Source of the DNA: SIG440 sp045591035
GTDB taxonomy: Bacteria; Bacillota; Clostridia; Monoglobales; Monoglobaceae
Reading direction: 5' to 3'
Length of the DNA stretch: 34,674 nucleotides
Assembly: GCA_045591035.1 (NCBI GenBank)
Contig: JAZNSG010000021.1
Span: 1 to 34,674 of the forward strand
Positions within the stretch are counted from its first letter, which is position 1. Each line of letters opens with the position of its first letter. The notes beneath the pieces are model-generated. The model saw only the letters and a list, made by a program, of their open reading frames with translations, had not been told where the DNA came from and ran no database searches. This document shows, piece after piece, positions 15,905-22,726 of the stretch. A program made the position numbers and the translations under genes.

Positions 15905-16486
15905 TTAACGATTTATATTAAAAAATGAAATAACTCTTGCTGTCATATAAACAATAGTGTTGCTGTGTCTTATAGCAACACTTTTCCCTATTGCCTTGCC
16001 GCCTACGGTAAGTGCAGCAGCCGCTGCTGTAATAACAAGGCTAAGTATCACATTATGAACTGACGGAGCCACTGCCGACATATAAACCACCACTGTGGCA
16101 GAGGCCGAACCGCTTATTATACCACAAATATCCCCTATAACATCATTGCAGAAGTTTGATACCCTGTCCTTAGCCTTTATGAGCTTTATGGCACGGTCAG
16201 CATATTTTATGTGCCTTGATGCCATAGAATGGAAAGGCGCTTCCGTTGCCGTGGTTACAGCCACGCCAACAATATCAAAAACAATTCCCACTGCAATAAT
16301 AAAAAGCAGAATCAAAACAGCACTCCAAATGCTCGCAGAGTCCATAATCGTATTCGACAAAACATTGAACACCGCCGACATAGTGAATGTAATAATTATG
16401 GTCTTTATTATCCAGCTTTTATCCACGCCCTTTGAGGTCGATGGTCTGAACTTAAACTTTTGTTTTCGGGGAATATCTTCTTTCAA
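15905..16486 (-). CDS. oapA: OLE RNA-associated membrane protein OapA
   Basis: Small polytopic membrane protein encoded directly downstream of the putative OLE RNA. In Bacillus halodurans OapA forms a membrane ribonucleoprotein with OLE RNA and affects tolerance to alcohol, cold and Mg2+. I choose the TTG at 16486 (193 residues, GGAG upstream). The reading frame is open upstream to 16594, but that part has no ribosome site and a poor sequence. Hydrophobic segments lie at about 25-47, 53-75, 113-138 and 142-160 in this numbering. The membrane segment CNDVIGDICG contains D115 and D119, an Asp-x3-Asp pair matching the one reported as essential in OapA. Identification rests on context, topology and this motif. 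Confidence 0.8.
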   Translation of the reverse strand: MKEDIPRKQKFKFRPSTSKGVDKSWIIKTIIITFTMSAVFNVLSNTIMDSASIWSAVLILLFIIAVGIVFDIVGVAVTTATEAPFHSMASRHIKYADRAIKLIKAKDRVSNFCNDVIGDICGIISGSASATVVVYMSAVAPSVHNVILSLVITAAAAALTVGGKAIGKSVAIRHSNTIVYMTARVISFFNINR

Positions 16487-16599
16487 TTCAAAAATCACTC
16501 CAAATTTCAAATATATAGAAAGAGAATGTAGCGGGTAACATAGGCAGTAAATCTTGTGTCTTAGGTCAGGTTGGATTTCCCAAAGAATTACCAAATTGT

Positions 16600-17155
16600 C
16601 ACCAAAATGGAAGTTCCCTTTTAAAATTCTTTATGCGCCGTTACCGAAAAAGCAAAAAATTTTGCTACGCATTACCTGATTACCACTGAGTACACACTGC
16701 AATCCTGCATATGCACCGGACAAAAGTCCGAGAACGGTCTAGGGGATTTCCCCAACAGTCACAAACATCCCTTAGCCTCTTTTGCAGGTATGGTTTCAAA
16801 CAGCAATAACATCAAATTCTGTGGCCGCAGAACTTGAGTCTGTTCTGATATCCGCCATATCCACTCAAGGCAGGCTACGCTGTCCACAGCACCAAACTGA
16901 TACCGCAACACAGGTTTTAACCTAATACGTATGATAAAAACAGTCTTTTTACCACACGGTCATAGGCCTCCACGGAAAAGGGGTCAACGCCCACATGCCA
17001 TTGCGGATCGCCCCTAAACCTTAACTCCCAGCACACGCCCACGACTGGGCGTCGCAAGCACGCACCAGGAACTTCATCGATATGCCCTTCGGTGAATTTT
17101 TAGGCCCACCCTGGGAGATGAAGCAACCGACTAGAATGCCGTTACCCATATTCTC
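16600..17155 (-). ncRNA. ole: OLE RNA (ornate, large, extremophilic)
   Basis: A roughly 560-nt stretch without a credible gene, G+C-rich compared with flanking intergenic DNA and preceded by a consensus promoter. It is full of self-complementary segments on the minus strand. Examples are CTTCATC with GATGAAG; CGCCCA-GTCG-TGGGCG; CTTGAGT with ACTCAAG; TTCTG-CGGCCA-CAGAA; and GGAC-TTTT-GTCC. Length (OLE is about 600 nt), a membrane protein gene directly downstream with the OapA Asp pair, and the dxs-tlyA-nadK neighbourhood all match OLE loci of anaerobic and extremophilic Firmicutes. It lacks the RNase P core motif and the tmRNA tag/tRNA-like ends. The 5' end is set from the promoter; the 3' end is approximate. 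Confidence 0.8.
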
Positions 17156-17161
17156 AACATA

Positions 17162-17190
17162 ATTATATCTTATTTAATTTCCAATGTCAA
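17162..17190 (-). promoter_or_regulatory. Strong promoter of OLE RNA and the oapA-dxs operon
   Basis: On the minus strand TTGACA (17190-17185), exactly 17 bp, TATAAT (17167-17162): both hexamers are perfect. Transcription would start at about 17155. This is one of the best sigma-A promoters in the window, as expected for an abundant RNA. Confidence 0.88.
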
Positions 17191-17257
17191 CAGCAATTTA
17201 TATGCGGATACATCAGCAAAGCCCCTATTCCATAAGCAAACTGGCATTGTTAACTAA

Positions 17258-17291
17258 AAAGCATCTCTCCGAATTCACGGAGAGATGCTTT
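17258..17291 (-). terminator. Terminator of the G5/3D-domain gene
   Basis: A 14-bp perfect stem (17258-17271 with 17278-17291), loop of 6, followed on minus by T residues. It lies 9 bp past the gene stop and insulates the OLE promoter from upstream transcription. Confidence 0.88.
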
Positions 17292-17299
17292 AAATCATT

Positions 17300-18385
17300 T
17301 TAATTTAAAACATAAACCTTAACGGTTCTTCTTCCAAAGTTAAGTGCCTCTTGTCTTGTATTGAAGCAAAGGTCAATCCTGTTTCCCTTTATGGCACCAC
17401 CTGTATCCGCAGCCACCGCTGTGCCGTATACATACGAGCCGTCTGCACTTTCAATATAAAGACGACTTCCCAAAGGAATAACCCTTGGGTCAACAGCCAC
17501 AACGCCATAACCCGCTCTTGCGCCGGTGGCAGTTATACCATAGGCCGGATGCGACGGACTTTTTCCACAGCTTGAAGCATCATAAGCCGTTGCATTTACC
17601 GAAAGGACTTTGCTGTATGCAAGGTTTCCGCTACGTGATGTCTGGATGGTTCCTGCTGATGCAATCTGATAATTTGAAGCAGCGGGTTTTTTTGCTCCTA
17701 CCTCTCTTATCTGAGCTATCGGCTCAACAGTTACCGTTTCACTTATTTTCTCTCGTGATACCTCAACGCCATCACTGTATGAAATCTTATAAGAAACCAT
17801 TTTTTCACCGGGAGAACCGGCCTGAACAAGTTTTTTTGTTCCACTTGCCATTGAGTTGTTTACACGTTCTTTAGCCTCATAGGGAATTTCTTCAACAACT
17901 TCAACAACTTTTTCATCCACACGGACAATTTTGATTTCAGAAAAATCAGTTATTTTTGCATCACGAGCCGGAGTAACAATGTCCGAATCCTTAAGATTAA
18001 TACCTAACGCCACAAGCGCTTCATTAACCGTACGCTTTGCAGTTCTTACTTCACGGGTACTGTCTTTTTCTGTAATCAAAATCGGAAAAGCTCTGTATAT
18101 TTCAATTTTCATATTGTCCTTAAGTTTCGTATCCTCTGAAAAATTCAACTCATCAGAGGTACCGAGAATTATCTTCTCTTCGTCAAGGACATCTCCAACA
18201 TATCTTTTAAATGTAATAACTTCTTTAGCTGAACCATCCCTATCAATGATAACAACCTGTTTTCCGCAAACGAAAACGGTACAAATAACCGCTATCAAAA
18301 CGAGAACAGATGCACTTGATATAAGGATGATTTTTTTGGCTGATGAGGATATGTTAAGCATTCTATCCTTCAGACCATTTAACAT
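17300..18385 (-). CDS. G5 and 3D domain cell-wall protein (YabE-like)
   Basis: Membrane-anchored, surface-exposed protein predicted to remodel peptidoglycan. It has 361 residues. One membrane anchor lies at 18-40. Two DUF348 (ubiquitin-like) repeats span about 42-96 and 100-154, and a G5 domain about 155-230. A C-terminal 3D domain follows, with the three conserved aspartates D299 (VAVDP), D327 (AADTGG) and D338 (NRIDLCF), which form the double-psi beta-barrel active site of MltA-like lytic transglycosylases. The ATG at 18385 has a GAGGTGG ribosome site. This matches the YabE/resuscitation-factor-like group. It is monocistronic with its own promoter and terminator. A second G5 protein (M23 family) lies at 26.9 kb. 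Confidence 0.92.
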   Translation of the reverse strand: MLNGLKDRMLNISSSAKKIILISSASVLVLIAVICTVFVCGKQVVIIDRDGSAKEVITFKRYVGDVLDEEKIILGTSDELNFSEDTKLKDNMKIEIYRAFPILITEKDSTREVRTAKRTVNEALVALGINLKDSDIVTPARDAKITDFSEIKIVRVDEKVVEVVEEIPYEAKERVNNSMASGTKKLVQAGSPGEKMVSYKISYSDGVEVSREKISETVTVEPIAQIREVGAKKPAASNYQIASAGTIQTSRSGNLAYSKVLSVNATAYDASSCGKSPSHPAYGITATGARAGYGVVAVDPRVIPLGSRLYIESADGSYVYGTAVAADTGGAIKGNRIDLCFNTRQEALNFGRRTVKVYVLN

Positions 18386-18442
18386 CGAACCACCTCTTTA
18401 TTTATTTTTTTGCGCTACGCTAATTCCGCAACGCGGACTTTA

Positions 18443-18472
18443 ATTATAGCCTATTTTTCCCTTGAAAGTCAA
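18443..18472 (-). promoter_or_regulatory. Promoter of the G5/3D-domain gene
   Basis: On the minus strand TTGACT (18472-18467), 18 bp, TATAAT (18448-18443). A small inverted repeat TCCGC-GTT-GCGGA follows in the leader. Confidence 0.75.
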
Positions 18473-18488
18473 ACTTGATTATCTCCAA

Positions 18489-18620
18489 TTAAACGGATTT
18501 AATCCGTTTCAGTTTTGAAAATAACCTTTTCAATTTAAAAAGACCTCTGTTTTTCTTTGTTTTTCTCTTAAATACTCCTATTTCCTCCTCGTCGGCGCAG
18601 TTTTTTACATTATTTTCCAT
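18489..18620 (-). CDS. Possible small basic peptide, 43 residues
   Basis: An ATG-started reading frame in the 410-bp gap between the divergent G5/3D gene and the methyltransferase gene. The first third is acidic and the rest very Lys/Arg-rich (KRKTKKNRG, KLKRLFSKLKRIKSV). No convincing ribosome site precedes the ATG, which argues against it. The stop lies within the perfect palindrome at 18491-18509. The rest of this gap holds the two promoters listed and A+T-rich DNA. Confidence 0.25.
   Translation of the reverse strand: MENNVKNCADEEEIGVFKRKTKKNRGLFKLKRLFSKLKRIKSV
18491..18509. repeat. Perfect 19-bp palindrome
   Basis: AAACGGATTTAATCCGTTT, arms of 8 bp around TTA. It lies just upstream of the -35 element of the G5/3D gene promoter. 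It could be an operator or a weak terminator for transcription entering from upstream on minus. No known regulator consensus is recognised. Confidence 0.5.
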
Positions 18621-18686
18621 TTAGTTTACAGAACAACTCTACCACTTTTTTTCGGTTTTGAAAAGTTCTGCTGCAGAATTTCACAC

Positions 18687-18715
18687 TTGAATTTAATGTC
18701 AAAATTTGATATACT
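18687..18715 (+). promoter_or_regulatory. Promoter of the tRNA methyltransferase-rsmI operon
   Basis: TTGAAT (18687-18692), 17 bp, TATACT (18710-18715), giving a leader of about 75 nt before the ATG at 18796. Confidence 0.6.
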
Positions 18716-18730
18716 GAATCCAAATAAATA

Positions 18731-18747
18731 TGTTAAAAATATGTTAA
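18731..18747 (+). promoter_or_regulatory. Candidate WalR box
   Basis: TGTTAA-N5-TGTTAA matches the WalR (YycF) direct-repeat consensus TGTWAH-N5-TGTWAH exactly. It lies 22 bp past the TATACT element and directly upstream of a second possible -10 (TAGAAT, 18770-18775). The region is A+T-rich, so chance is a real possibility. Confidence 0.35.
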
Positions 18748-18795
18748 TACTTTTTTAATAATATTGTTTTAGAATGTTAAAGAGAGGATTTTTAT

Positions 18796-19548
18796 ATGTC
18801 CGCAGTATATATATCACCAAATGAAAGAATCGACGACCTTCAAACTCCAAATGGGCTCAGACTTATCCAGAATCCAAGCTGGTTTTGCTTCGGCGTTGAC
18901 GCAGTTCTTCTTTGTGACTTTGCAAAAAGCGCTGTCAAACCCAAAAGCCGTGTCCTTGATATGTGTACAGGGAATGGGATTGTTCCCCTTCTTCTTTCTG
19001 AGAAGACCGATGCAGACCGGATAGTCGGACTTGAAATACAGTCCCAAGTCGCAGAAATGGCGAATCGAAGCGTTCTTTTGAATGGACTTGAAAGTCGCAT
19101 CACCATTACCGAAGGTGACCTGAAAGACGCTTGTGACCTTTATCCAAAGGCCTCATTTGATGTTATCACCTGCAATCCTCCATACAAAGAATCTAAAGGC
19201 GGGCTGATATGTGCCACCGATACTGTAACAATCGCACGTCACGAGATTTGTTGTACCCTTGAAGACATAATAGAAAACGCAGAAAAATGTCTCAAGCCTT
19301 ACGGAAAACTTTGCCTTATACACAGGCCGGAACGTCTTGCGGATATTATCTGCCTTATGCGAAAATACCGCATTGAGCCAAAAAGGCTTCGCTTTGTTCA
19401 CCCCTCTCCCTCAAAAATAGCGACCATGATTCTTATTGAGGGTGCCAAATACGGAAAGCCAAAGCTATTCTTAGAGGCTCCCCTTTATGTTCATGACGAA
19501 CAAGGAAACTACACAAGCGAGATAAACCAAATTTACGGTAGAATTTAG
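18796..19548 (+). CDS. tRNA1(Val) (adenine37-N6)-methyltransferase-like protein
   Basis: SAM-dependent N6-adenine methyltransferase of the TrmN6/YfiC group (COG4123), expected to modify tRNA near the anticodon. It has 250 residues. The SAM motif LDMCTGNG is at 54-61, the second acidic strand VGLEIQ at about 78-82, and the catalytic NPPY at 127-130. The ATG has an AGAGAGGA ribosome site. It is followed after 42 bp by rsmI; this methyltransferase-rsmI pairing is common in Firmicutes. The exact substrate is inferred from the family. Confidence 0.88.
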   Translation: MSAVYISPNERIDDLQTPNGLRLIQNPSWFCFGVDAVLLCDFAKSAVKPKSRVLDMCTGNGIVPLLLSEKTDADRIVGLEIQSQVAEMANRSVLLNGLESRITITEGDLKDACDLYPKASFDVITCNPPYKESKGGLICATDTVTIARHEICCTLEDIIENAEKCLKPYGKLCLIHRPERLADIICLMRKYRIEPKRLRFVHPSPSKIATMILIEGAKYGKPKLFLEAPLYVHDEQGNYTSEINQIYGRI

Positions 19549-19590
19549 TTTCCATATATACATGTATAATATAGAAAGAAGGCGACAAAC

Positions 19591-20442
19591 TTGGATAGCG
19601 GAAAACTCTTTCTTTGTCCCACTCCCATTGGGAATTTAAAGGATATAACACTGAGGACTCTTGAAGTTCTAAAAAGCGTTGACCTTATAGCGGCAGAAGA
19701 TACGCGAAATACTCTCAAGCTTCTGAATCATTTTGACATCACCTGCCCTCTCACTTCATATTACGAACACAACAAAGCACAAAAAGGCGGATTGCTCATA
19801 GAAAAGCTCAAATCAGGGCAAAATATAGCTTTAGTTTCTGACGCAGGTATGCCTGCCATTTCTGACCCCGGCGAAGACTTAGTCAAGCTTTGTATAGACG
19901 AAGGAATTGAAATTGTCTCTCTTCCCGGTGCGTCTGCTTTTACGACAGCATTGGTTGCTTCGGGAATGTCTACGGGAAGATTCTCTTTTGAAGGGTTTTT
20001 GACAACAAACAAAAGAAATCGGAAATTGCATCTTTCAGAGGTAAAAAATGACACCCGAACACTTATATTCTATGAAGCTCCACACAAACTTATGTATACC
20101 CTGGCTGATATGCTTGGAGTTTTTGGAAATCGTGACATTGTTCTTGCCCGTGAGCTGACAAAAAAATTTGAAGAATTTAACCGCACCACTATCGCTGATG
20201 CTATTTCTTATTATGAAGCAAATCCTCCAAAAGGCGAGTTTGTACTTATTATAAAAGGTGCCGAAAGGGCAACTTTAGAAGAGGAAGAACGCCAAAGTCT
20301 GCCAACACCTGAGGAGCTTCTTAAAAAATACTCAGCTGAAGGTATGCGAGGCAAGGAGCTTACCAATAAAGTCGCAGACGAGCTTAAAATGCCAAAACGA
20401 AGTGTATATGAACTATATTTAAAAATAAAGGATACCCTCTAA
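19591..20442 (+). CDS. rsmI: 16S rRNA (cytidine1402-2'-O)-methyltransferase
   Basis: Tetrapyrrole-methylase-fold enzyme that 2'-O-methylates C1402 in the ribosomal P site. It has 283 residues from a TTG at 19591. The N-terminus LFLCPTPIGNLKDITLRTLE, with AAEDTRNT following, is the family signature. The SAM-binding DAGMPAISDPG lies at about 89-99, and a C-terminal helical domain completes it. The ribosome site (AGAAGGCG) is modest. An isolated TATAAT at 19565-19570 lies just upstream with no clear -35. Confidence 0.95.
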   Translation: MDSGKLFLCPTPIGNLKDITLRTLEVLKSVDLIAAEDTRNTLKLLNHFDITCPLTSYYEHNKAQKGGLLIEKLKSGQNIALVSDAGMPAISDPGEDLVKLCIDEGIEIVSLPGASAFTTALVASGMSTGRFSFEGFLTTNKRNRKLHLSEVKNDTRTLIFYEAPHKLMYTLADMLGVFGNRDIVLARELTKKFEEFNRTTIADAISYYEANPPKGEFVLIIKGAERATLEEEERQSLPTPEELLKKYSAEGMRGKELTNKVADELKMPKRSVYELYLKIKDTL

Positions 20443-20476
20443 CCCACCTGTTCCTTAAAGGAAGGAGATTTTATTT

Positions 20477-21193
20477 ATGACCGCTGACGGAAAATATTCT
20501 GTTCTTATTGTCGATGATGAATTTAATATTTGTGAGCTTATTCGTCTTTATGTGGAAAAAGAAGGCTATATCACTTATTTATCCCATGACGGAGAAGATG
20601 CCTTGAGACAATTTCGTCTTATAAATCCCGACATTGTTCTTCTTGATATTATGCTGCCAAAGAAAGATGGATGGCAGGTCTGCCGTGAAATCCGTGGTGT
20701 TTCTGACACTCCGGTTATTATGCTCACAGCTAAAGGTGAACTTTTTGACAAGGTTCTGGGTCTTGAACTGGGAGCCGATGATTATATAGTCAAGCCCTTT
20801 GAACCTAAAGAGCTTGTAGCCCGTATAAAGGCTGTGCTTCGTCGTTTTGACAAATCTAAAAATTCATCATCTTCTGAAGGTGAGATAAGTTTCGATGGTC
20901 TCACCATAAACCGTGAAACCTATGAGGTATACATGGACAATAATCGCCTTGAGCTTCCGCCAAAAGAATTTGAGCTTCTTTATTTTCTTGCACAAAATGC
21001 AAATAAAGTTTTTACCCGCGACCAGCTTTTAAACAACATCTGGGGCTATGATTTTTTAGGCGACTCAAGAACTGTAGATGTCCACATCAAACGTATCCGC
21101 GAAAAGATCGAACCCGAGGGCATCCCTAAACCATGGCAGCTTAAAACGGTCTGGGGAGTCGGCTACAAATTTGAAGTCTCTCAAAAAGGTTAA
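20477..21193 (+). CDS. OmpR/PhoB-family response regulator
   Basis: DNA-binding partner of the histidine kinase encoded next. It has 238 residues: a receiver domain (8-122) with the acidic pair D13-D14, phospho-acceptor D57 (LLDIMLPKKDG) and Lys in VKPF, then a winged-helix DNA-binding domain (about 140-236) with SRTVDVHIKRIREK as the recognition region. A strong AAGGAG ribosome site precedes the ATG. It lies 34 bp after rsmI and 23 bp before the kinase. htrA directly downstream suggests an envelope-stress system like CssRS, but this is inference. Confidence 0.93.
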   Translation: MTADGKYSVLIVDDEFNICELIRLYVEKEGYITYLSHDGEDALRQFRLINPDIVLLDIMLPKKDGWQVCREIRGVSDTPVIMLTAKGELFDKVLGLELGADDYIVKPFEPKELVARIKAVLRRFDKSKNSSSSEGEISFDGLTINRETYEVYMDNNRLELPPKEFELLYFLAQNANKVFTRDQLLNNIWGYDFLGDSRTVDVHIKRIREKIEPEGIPKPWQLKTVWGVGYKFEVSQKG

Positions 21194-21216
21194 AAACATA
21201 AGCGAAAGGTACCTGT

Positions 21217-22635
21217 ATGAAAAAATCTATTTTTTCCAAAATATTCATTAATAATATTATAATTATTCTCGTCAGCGTTTTAGTCCTGGGTGTGTTTCAA
21301 TATTTTCTTATCTCCCAATATATTTTCTCCGAACGTGTTAACGCCCTTGAAAAAAACGCAGACGCCATAATCAAGTTTGTTCAAAACGGGAAAAGCTCTG
21401 AAAGTGTGCTTCACTTTCTTAATGGTTTTTCCCACAGCACAAACACAAATATTATTATTACAAACAATGATGGCGAGATACTTCTCGCTTCATCGCCAAA
21501 TAACTATATGAACAAAGATGTTACTCATATAGAAGAAAACTATTTATCCAATGTTTTTTCCGGAAAGGAAAACATAATTAAAGGTACACTTGGAGATTTA
21601 TACAAAACCCCTATGTTTACATTGCAAATGCCTATACTTCGTGGCAGTCGTCTTGTGGGGGCTATTTTAATAAGCAATACAGTTCCCGAAATGTCCCGAA
21701 TGCAAAACTCTCTTTTTAAAATAATACTCTTTTCATTTTTAGCTGTGCTTCTTGTTTCGCTTATCTTGTCTTATGCAATTTCCAGACGTCTTTCAAAGCC
21801 AATCAAAGCCATTGGTACTACAGCAAAACGCTTTGCATCAGGAGATTTTTCAAGTCGTGTCAACCCTGGCAAAAAAGGCCACCGGATAATTGAAATTGAT
21901 GAACTTACCCGGTCATTTAACGATATGGCAGAAACTCTGGAGCAATCCGACAAAATACGAAATAACTTTATTTCCGATGTATCTCACGAAATTCGTACTC
22001 CTATGACAACCATCGGTGGATTTGTTGACGGAATACTTGATGATACCATTCCTCACGAACGGCATCGGGATTATCTTCTTATTATTAAAGAAGAAATTTC
22101 AAGACTGTCATCTCTTCTTAATTCGTTTCTCGACATAACCCGTCTGCAATCAGATAAAAACACCCTTAAGTTTTCAGCCTTTGATATCAATGAAACCATC
22201 CGGCGTACTCTGGTTGGTTTTGAAAACAGTATAAGTGAAAAAAATATTTCTGTGGGAATTTCTATGGAAAGCGAAAAGTGTATGGTCAGGGCAGATATGA
22301 ATTCCATAAGACAGGTTCTCACAAACCTCATTGAAAATGCAGTGAAGTTTACACAAGCCGAAGGAACAATAAATATATCTGTTTCAAGCACACCCTCTGA
22401 AGCAAAAATTACTGTTTACAACACAGGATGCGGCATCCCCGAAGATGAGCAGAAATTTATATTTGAACGGTTTTACAAGGCGGATAAATCCCGGGCATTT
22501 AACCACAGAGGCACAGGAATAGGTCTTTATATCGCAAAAGATATAATTTCACGCCACGGGAAAGAGATTTCCGTAAGAAGTCAGGAAGGTGTCTTTGCAG
22601 AATTTTCATTTACCCTTGACAAAGAGAAAATATAG
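21217..22635 (+). CDS. Sensor histidine kinase
   Basis: Membrane HisKA-type kinase of 472 residues paired with the preceding response regulator. Membrane segment 1 is at 10-33 and an extracytoplasmic sensor domain of about 130 residues follows. Membrane segment 2 is at 166-188 and HAMP at about 189-242. Phospho-acceptor H257 lies in SDVSHEIRTP. ATP-binding boxes are N (NLIENAVKFT), G1 (NTGCGIP), F (FERFYKAD) and G2 (RGTGIGLYI). The signal is unknown. The gap to htrA is 91 bp, so htrA may be read through or have its own promoter. Confidence 0.94.
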   Translation: MKKSIFSKIFINNIIIILVSVLVLGVFQYFLISQYIFSERVNALEKNADAIIKFVQNGKSSESVLHFLNGFSHSTNTNIIITNNDGEILLASSPNNYMNKDVTHIEENYLSNVFSGKENIIKGTLGDLYKTPMFTLQMPILRGSRLVGAILISNTVPEMSRMQNSLFKIILFSFLAVLLVSLILSYAISRRLSKPIKAIGTTAKRFASGDFSSRVNPGKKGHRIIEIDELTRSFNDMAETLEQSDKIRNNFISDVSHEIRTPMTTIGGFVDGILDDTIPHERHRDYLLIIKEEISRLSSLLNSFLDITRLQSDKNTLKFSAFDINETIRRTLVGFENSISEKNISVGISMESEKCMVRADMNSIRQVLTNLIENAVKFTQAEGTINISVSSTPSEAKITVYNTGCGIPEDEQKFIFERFYKADKSRAFNHRGTGIGLYIAKDIISRHGKEISVRSQEGVFAEFSFTLDKEKI

Positions 22636-22726
22636 TTTTCTATTATTTTATAATTTATTAATATTTTTTTCATAAATTAGTGGTAAGTTATATATAAACA
22701 AAGTCTAAAAGAAAGGAAGCTCTTCT

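Noticed and set aside
16095..16538. 147-codon plus-strand frame opposite oapA
   Set aside because: It lacks a ribosome site and recognisable motifs, and is the mirror of a membrane-protein coding region. Similar long antisense frames over recN, spoIIE, the M23 gene and the G5/3D gene were dropped for the same reason.
16487..16594. N-terminal extension of oapA to an ATG at 16594
   Set aside because: The extra 36 residues have no ribosome site and unlikely composition, and the region overlaps the approximate RNA 3' end. The TTG at 16486 gives a family-like length.
16600..17155. RNase P RNA or tmRNA as identity of the structured RNA
   Set aside because: The RNase P signature GAGGAAAGUCC is absent, and no tmRNA tag-peptide frame or tRNA-like ends are visible. 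The neighbouring OapA-like gene fits OLE instead.
19565..19570. TATAAT just before rsmI as a separate promoter
   Set aside because: No acceptable -35 hexamer lies 16-18 bp upstream.
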